Assembly (NCBI GenBank): GCA_021808665.1 | Contig: JAKBBA010000013.1 | Span: forward strand, 1-64,000 | Length of the DNA: 64,000 nucleotides | Source of the DNA: Actinomycetes bacterium | GTDB taxonomy: Bacteria > Actinomycetota > Acidimicrobiia > Acidimicrobiales > Palsa-688 | Direction: 5' to 3' | Part shown: positions 60,950 through 64,000 of the stretch, one piece after another | Layout of the letters: each line of letters begins with the position of its first letter | How positions within the stretch are numbered: the stretch's first letter is position 1 | Translations under genes and position numbers: made by a program | Notes under the pieces: generated by a model | Seen by the model: the letters and a program-made list of their open reading frames with translations, nothing else | What the model was told of the DNA's origin: nothing | Databases searched by the model: none

Positions 60950-62330
60950 AGTTAATGAAACAAGTGGACTTGGCCCGGACCTGGTGGTAGCTGGAGCCGG
61001 TGGCGGCCTCGCCGGAGCGCTCAGGGCGGCCGAGCTGGGATTAAGCGTCCTAGTCGTAGAGAGCAGCCCACACTTTCGCCAAGGCAACAACACTTCTATG
61101 TCCACAGCGATGATCCCCGGATCGGGTACTCGATGGCAGGCAGCCGCCGGTCTTGCGGACTCACCAGAGCGTTTCGTAGCCGACATCATGGCCAAGACCA
61201 AGGGGTCCGCTGACCCCGAGCTGGCCAACGCTCTTGCTGAGGTAAGCGGCCGCCTTGTGACCTGGTTAGCCGACTCCGCTGGTGCTCCGATCGAGTTGGC
61301 AACCGACTTTTCCTATCCGGGGCACAGCCAGTTTCGTTGCCACACGATCCCCCACAGGCGGGGCGCTCTTCTTTTGGACATCCTCGTGAAAGGCGTTGAG
61401 CGCTCACCGCTCGTGGACATGCTGATACCCGGCCGGCTCCAAGCCGTCCGCATGGCTGGCAGCAGAGTAAGGGCCGCCGTCGTAGCCTACCCTGACGGTT
61501 CGCTTGAAGAGATACCCTGCGGAGCCGTGCTCCTAGCTACCAACGGCTTCGGCGCAAATCCCGAGATGGTACGAGAATACATCCCCGAGATGGCGGGGGC
61601 CACCTATCACGGCAGCGCCGAATCCCGAGGCGACGCCTTGAGAATAGGCGCTGGCCTGGGGGCTGACACTGCTTACTTGGACGCCTACCAGGGTCACGGC
61701 GCGCTGTCAACGCCACACGCAACTCTCACCGGGTGGGCCACCGTCATGCACGGCGGCATCCTGGTCAACTCCGAAGGCGACCGTTTCGGCGACGAGACCA
61801 CCGGTTATTCCGAGTTCGGACACCAAGTGCTCGCCCAGCCGGGGGGTACCGCCATCTTGGTGTTCGACAGGAGAATCCACGACGCATGCCTGGTGTTCGA
61901 CGATTTTCGGGCTACGGTCGACTCCGGTGCTGTCCGCTGGGCGCCAGATCCGGCCGGCCTAGCGCAAGCGTTCGACGTCAACCCAGAACCCTTCGAGTTG
62001 GCCATCGAGGAAGCACGAAGGCTGGCCGGAGCGAACGGCACTGACCGGTTCGGTCGAACCTACTGGGAGCAGCCGCTCGGCTCACCGCTGGCGGGAGTCC
62101 GGGTTACGGGCGCCCTTTTTCATACGCAAGGTGGCCTCAGAGTGGACGGCCACGGGCGGGTACTAAGACCGGACCGCTCGGTCGTCGAAGGTCTGTACGC
62201 CTCCGGAGGTGCCGCCATGGGAATTTCCGGACACGGCGCAGCCGGGTACCTAGCCGGCAACGGCCTGCTACCAGCTCTAGGCTTGGCCTTCCTCGCCGCC
62301 GAGGATGTAGCGAGACAAGCAGGTCGATAG
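60942..62330 (+). CDS. FAD-dependent fumarate-reductase/tricarballylate-dehydrogenase-type flavoprotein
   Basis: About 462 residues: DLVVAGAGGGLAGALRAAELG binds FAD, VVESSPHFRQGNN follows, and the C-terminal GLYASGGAAMGISGHGAAGYLAGNGLL closes the FAD site. Related proteins oxidise or reduce unsaturated di- and tricarboxylates. An in-frame ATG at 60933 directly follows a -10-like hexamer, so the second ATG at 60942 is preferred; no ribosome site is visible for either. First gene of a plus-strand operon. Distinct from the KstD-like flavoprotein at the window start. Confidence 0.82.
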   Translation: MVPVNETSGLGPDLVVAGAGGGLAGALRAAELGLSVLVVESSPHFRQGNNTSMSTAMIPGSGTRWQAAAGLADSPERFVADIMAKTKGSADPELANALAEVSGRLVTWLADSAGAPIELATDFSYPGHSQFRCHTIPHRRGALLLDILVKGVERSPLVDMLIPGRLQAVRMAGSRVRAAVVAYPDGSLEEIPCGAVLLATNGFGANPEMVREYIPEMAGATYHGSAESRGDALRIGAGLGADTAYLDAYQGHGALSTPHATLTGWATVMHGGILVNSEGDRFGDETTGYSEFGHQVLAQPGGTAILVFDRRIHDACLVFDDFRATVDSGAVRWAPDPAGLAQAFDVNPEPFELAIEEARRLAGANGTDRFGRTYWEQPLGSPLAGVRVTGALFHTQGGLRVDGHGRVLRPDRSVVEGLYASGGAAMGISGHGAAGYLAGNGLLPALGLAFLAAEDVARQAGR

Positions 62331-63223
62331 TGACCAACTCTCCCCCCTCGGTGATGCTCTACGCGCCGGCGAGCGAGCCACGAAAGGTGGAGAAGGCTTG
62401 CCGCCTTCCCACTGGGGCCGTGATACTCGACTTGGAAGACGCTGTAGCCCCAGCGCAAAGACCGGCGGCGCGAGCTTGGTGCGCCAGCTTCTTGGAGCAT
62501 CCCACGTCAGGCCCGGAGCGTTGGGTGCGCATCAACGCGCTGTCGGGCTTCGGGTGGGTCGACGACCTGCGGGCGGTGGGCCGACCCGGCTTGAGCGGAC
62601 TAATCGTCCCTAAGGTCGAGTCCTCAGCCCAACTCGCAGCGCTCGACGGCGCTCTGGCCGTCATCGAAGCGGAGCGGTCTCTGCCGGCAGCAGGAATTGG
62701 TCTGATAGCGACGATCGAGTCACCGCTAGGTCTCAGCCGGATTCAGTCGATAGCCACCGGGCCGGGCCGGCTGGTCACTCTCGGGTTCGGCGCAGGGGAC
62801 ATGTCGAAGCTGGCCGGCTTGGAATATCCCGCCCTCGAAGGGGGAGCCGCAGCTGTCCTTGACCGGACCCGGGTCGACTTGGTGCTCGCCTGCTCGGTAG
62901 CGCGCCTGCATCCCCCTCACGACAGCGTCTATGGCCGCTACACGGACCTGGAAGGACTGCGCCAGGAAGCGACACGCGCCCGCCAGATGGGCTTCGGGGG
63001 CAAGCATGCGATCCACCCAGACCAGCTTGCTCCACTATCGGAGTGCTTCTCGCTCGGCGACGCCGAAATCGAGCTCGCTGCCCGTATAGTCGAGAAATAC
63101 GAAAGTGCTGTGGCTTGCGGGCTGGGCGCAGTAGGCGTTGACGGCATGCTCGTCGACGAGCCGATAGCACGGCAGGCCCAAAGAACCCTGAACACCGCGA
63201 AAGGTCTAAATGCGCATCCGTGA
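62330..63223 (+). CDS. HpcH/HpaI / CitE-like C-C lyase (copy 2)
   Basis: GTG-started, 297 residues, overlapping the flavoprotein stop by 1 bp. Motifs: MLYAPASEPRKVEKACRLP, GAVILDLEDAVAPAQRPAAR, WVRINALSGFGWVDDLRAV, GLIVPKVESS, IATIESPLGLSRIQSI and GFGGKHAIHPDQLAPL. It should cleave a malyl- or citramalyl-CoA-like ester. It diverges strongly from copy 1, suggesting a different substrate. Confidence 0.88.
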   Translation: MTNSPPSVMLYAPASEPRKVEKACRLPTGAVILDLEDAVAPAQRPAARAWCASFLEHPTSGPERWVRINALSGFGWVDDLRAVGRPGLSGLIVPKVESSAQLAALDGALAVIEAERSLPAAGIGLIATIESPLGLSRIQSIATGPGRLVTLGFGAGDMSKLAGLEYPALEGGAAAVLDRTRVDLVLACSVARLHPPHDSVYGRYTDLEGLRQEATRARQMGFGGKHAIHPDQLAPLSECFSLGDAEIELAARIVEKYESAVACGLGAVGVDGMLVDEPIARQAQRTLNTAKGLNAHP

Positions 63224-63911
63224 TGGTGTTCGCCCTTTCTTGAGCGACGCGGAGGTGAGGCAGCTGCACTCGGCGGGCTTCGGCCAGCCCATCGGCCTCG
63301 GGGATCGTCCGGCGATGATCGTTATCGACGCTCAGCGCTACATGGTTGCTCCCGACTCCACCAGCGAATTCGAATACCCCTCTTCGTGCGGCCAGGAAGG
63401 CCGGGACGCGCTAGCAACGCTTTCCGAGACTCTTGCAGATCTCAGAGCCAGAGACGTTCCAGTTTTCTACACCCGTTTCGAGCTTTCCCCCGACGGAGCC
63501 GACGTGGGAGTGTACGGACGAAAGCGCCCCCTCCTACAGACGGAACACTGGTGCCTGGCCGGAACGTCAGGCGCCGAGATCCACCCGGATGTCGCTCCCC
63601 AATCTGGCGACCAAGTCTTGGTGAAGAAAAGGCCCAGCGCTTTCTTCGGCACACACCTGACGTCACTTCTGCTGGAACGTGCGATAGACACCGTGATCCT
63701 GGCGGGTGGGTCGACCAGTAATTGCGTGCGGGCCACGGCCGTGGACTCGATGTCTTTCGGCTTTCGCACCGTGGTCTTGGAGGACTGCGTCTTCGACCGT
63801 CAATCCATCTCACATGAAGTAGCGCTCTTCGATCTCGAACGGCAAGCAGCCGACGTTATGACAGCAGCAGAGGTGATAGACGCCCTCGACCGGATCCGCT
63901 CCCAGAAGTGA
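63210..63911 (+). CDS. Isochorismatase-family cysteine hydrolase
   Basis: 233 residues with the Asp-Lys-Cys triad of the family: Asp40 (MIVIDAQRY), Lys139/140 in VKKRPSAFFGT, and Cys172 (GGSTSNCVRATA). Members include N-carbamoylsarcosine amidase, maleamate amidohydrolase and ureidoacrylate amidase, so amide or carbamoyl hydrolysis is likely. It begins 14 bp inside the lyase gene and overlaps the next gene as GTGA. Confidence 0.9.
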   Translation: MRIRDGVRPFLSDAEVRQLHSAGFGQPIGLGDRPAMIVIDAQRYMVAPDSTSEFEYPSSCGQEGRDALATLSETLADLRARDVPVFYTRFELSPDGADVGVYGRKRPLLQTEHWCLAGTSGAEIHPDVAPQSGDQVLVKKRPSAFFGTHLTSLLLERAIDTVILAGGSTSNCVRATAVDSMSFGFRTVVLEDCVFDRQSISHEVALFDLERQAADVMTAAEVIDALDRIRSQK

Positions 63912-64000
63912 AGCGCGACCTGGTCGGCTACGGCACCACGAGGCCCCAGCTGGCGTGGCCGGGTGGGAAGCGGGTCGCCGTGAACTTCGTGGTTAACATC
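63908..64000 (+). CDS. Polysaccharide-deacetylase/allantoinase (PuuE)-like protein, 3' end cut off
   Basis: Only the first 31 residues are in the window, starting at a GTG that overlaps the previous stop. RDLVGYGTTRPQLAWPGGKR followed by VAVNFVVNI is the characteristic N-terminus of PuuE-type allantoinases and cyclic-imide hydrolases (RDLxGYG...WPGG-R-AV-FV-N). These metal enzymes open cyclic ureides or imides. It supports a cyclic-amide substrate for the island. Confidence 0.7.
   Translation, partial: MKRDLVGYGTTRPQLAWPGGKRVAVNFVVNI

Noticed and set aside
1..64000. CRISPR arrays, insertion sequences, rRNA or replication origin
   Set aside because: No regularly spaced repeats, transposase motifs, rRNA sequence or DnaA-box cluster were found by reading both strands.

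Overview
The window is high-GC, densely coded bacterial DNA of actinobacterial type. Pointers are an acyl-CoA carboxylase beta subunit overlapped by a tiny epsilon-like subunit, many GTG starts, ATGA/GTGA stop-start overlaps, lipoproteins with Ser/Thr-rich linkers, and methylmalonyl-CoA pathway genes. A SEC-C methionine aminopeptidase, a DUF1501/DUF1800 pair and a wealth of CoA, sulfatase and MmgE/PrpD catabolic genes suggest a soil or aquatic Acidimicrobiia-like lineage. That placement is inference, since no rRNA is present.

Layout. 1-12.2 kb is accessory catabolism: a KstD-like flavoprotein (cut by the window edge) with a FadR-type regulator, an esterase co-transcribed with an RbsABC-like transporter, twin SDR dehydrogenases divergent from a PEP-swivel protein lacking an ATP-grasp partner, a TetR regulator and a VOC protein. 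12.2-25.4 kb is mostly housekeeping: HD protein, DedA, tandem cyclophilins, ECF-like sigma factor with a membrane protein, acyl-CoA carboxylase, aat, 5'-3' exonuclease, DUF1501/DUF1800, map and methylmalonyl-CoA epimerase. 25.4-38.9 kb looks like an organosulfur/alkyl-sulfate island: arylsulfatase, sulfonate-type ABC transporter, NDP-forming acyl-CoA synthetase and alkylsulfatase-like MBL protein on the minus strand, divergent from TetR, crotonase, acyl-CoA dehydrogenase and thiolase. 38.9-43.1 kb is core: aroQ, aroK, recR, ybaB, dnaX and tRNA-Ser(GGA). 43.1-44.3 kb beside the tRNA is decayed DNA with an AbrB-like antitoxin and two PIN-toxin remnants.

45.5-64 kb is one catabolic island in four transcription units: (i) CoA-transferase, cyclase, MmgE/PrpD, hydantoinase-type amidohydrolase (minus); (ii) a CitE-like lyase (plus) facing an IclR-MmgE/PrpD pair (minus); (iii) FMN protein, EthD-like, MmgE/PrpD, Asp/Glu/hydantoin racemase and a second RbsABC-like transporter (minus); (iv) fumarate-reductase-type flavoprotein, second CitE-like lyase, isochorismatase-type amidase and an allantoinase-like deacetylase running off the end (plus). 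Together they read as uptake of a small cyclic or amide-bearing compound, ring opening and deamidation, processing of a branched dicarboxylate by MmgE/PrpD enzymes, CoA activation, and C-C cleavage to central metabolites. The substrate is unknown and the set does not match a pathway I can name.

Three divergent control regions carry palindromes placed against -10-like hexamers: two related boxes at 9.1 kb, a perfect 9-bp inverted repeat at 50.5 kb and two GGAAC-N3-GTTCC boxes at 60.8-60.9 kb. No insertion sequence, CRISPR array, rRNA or replication origin was seen. No stretch over 300 bases lacks a gene or gene remnant.
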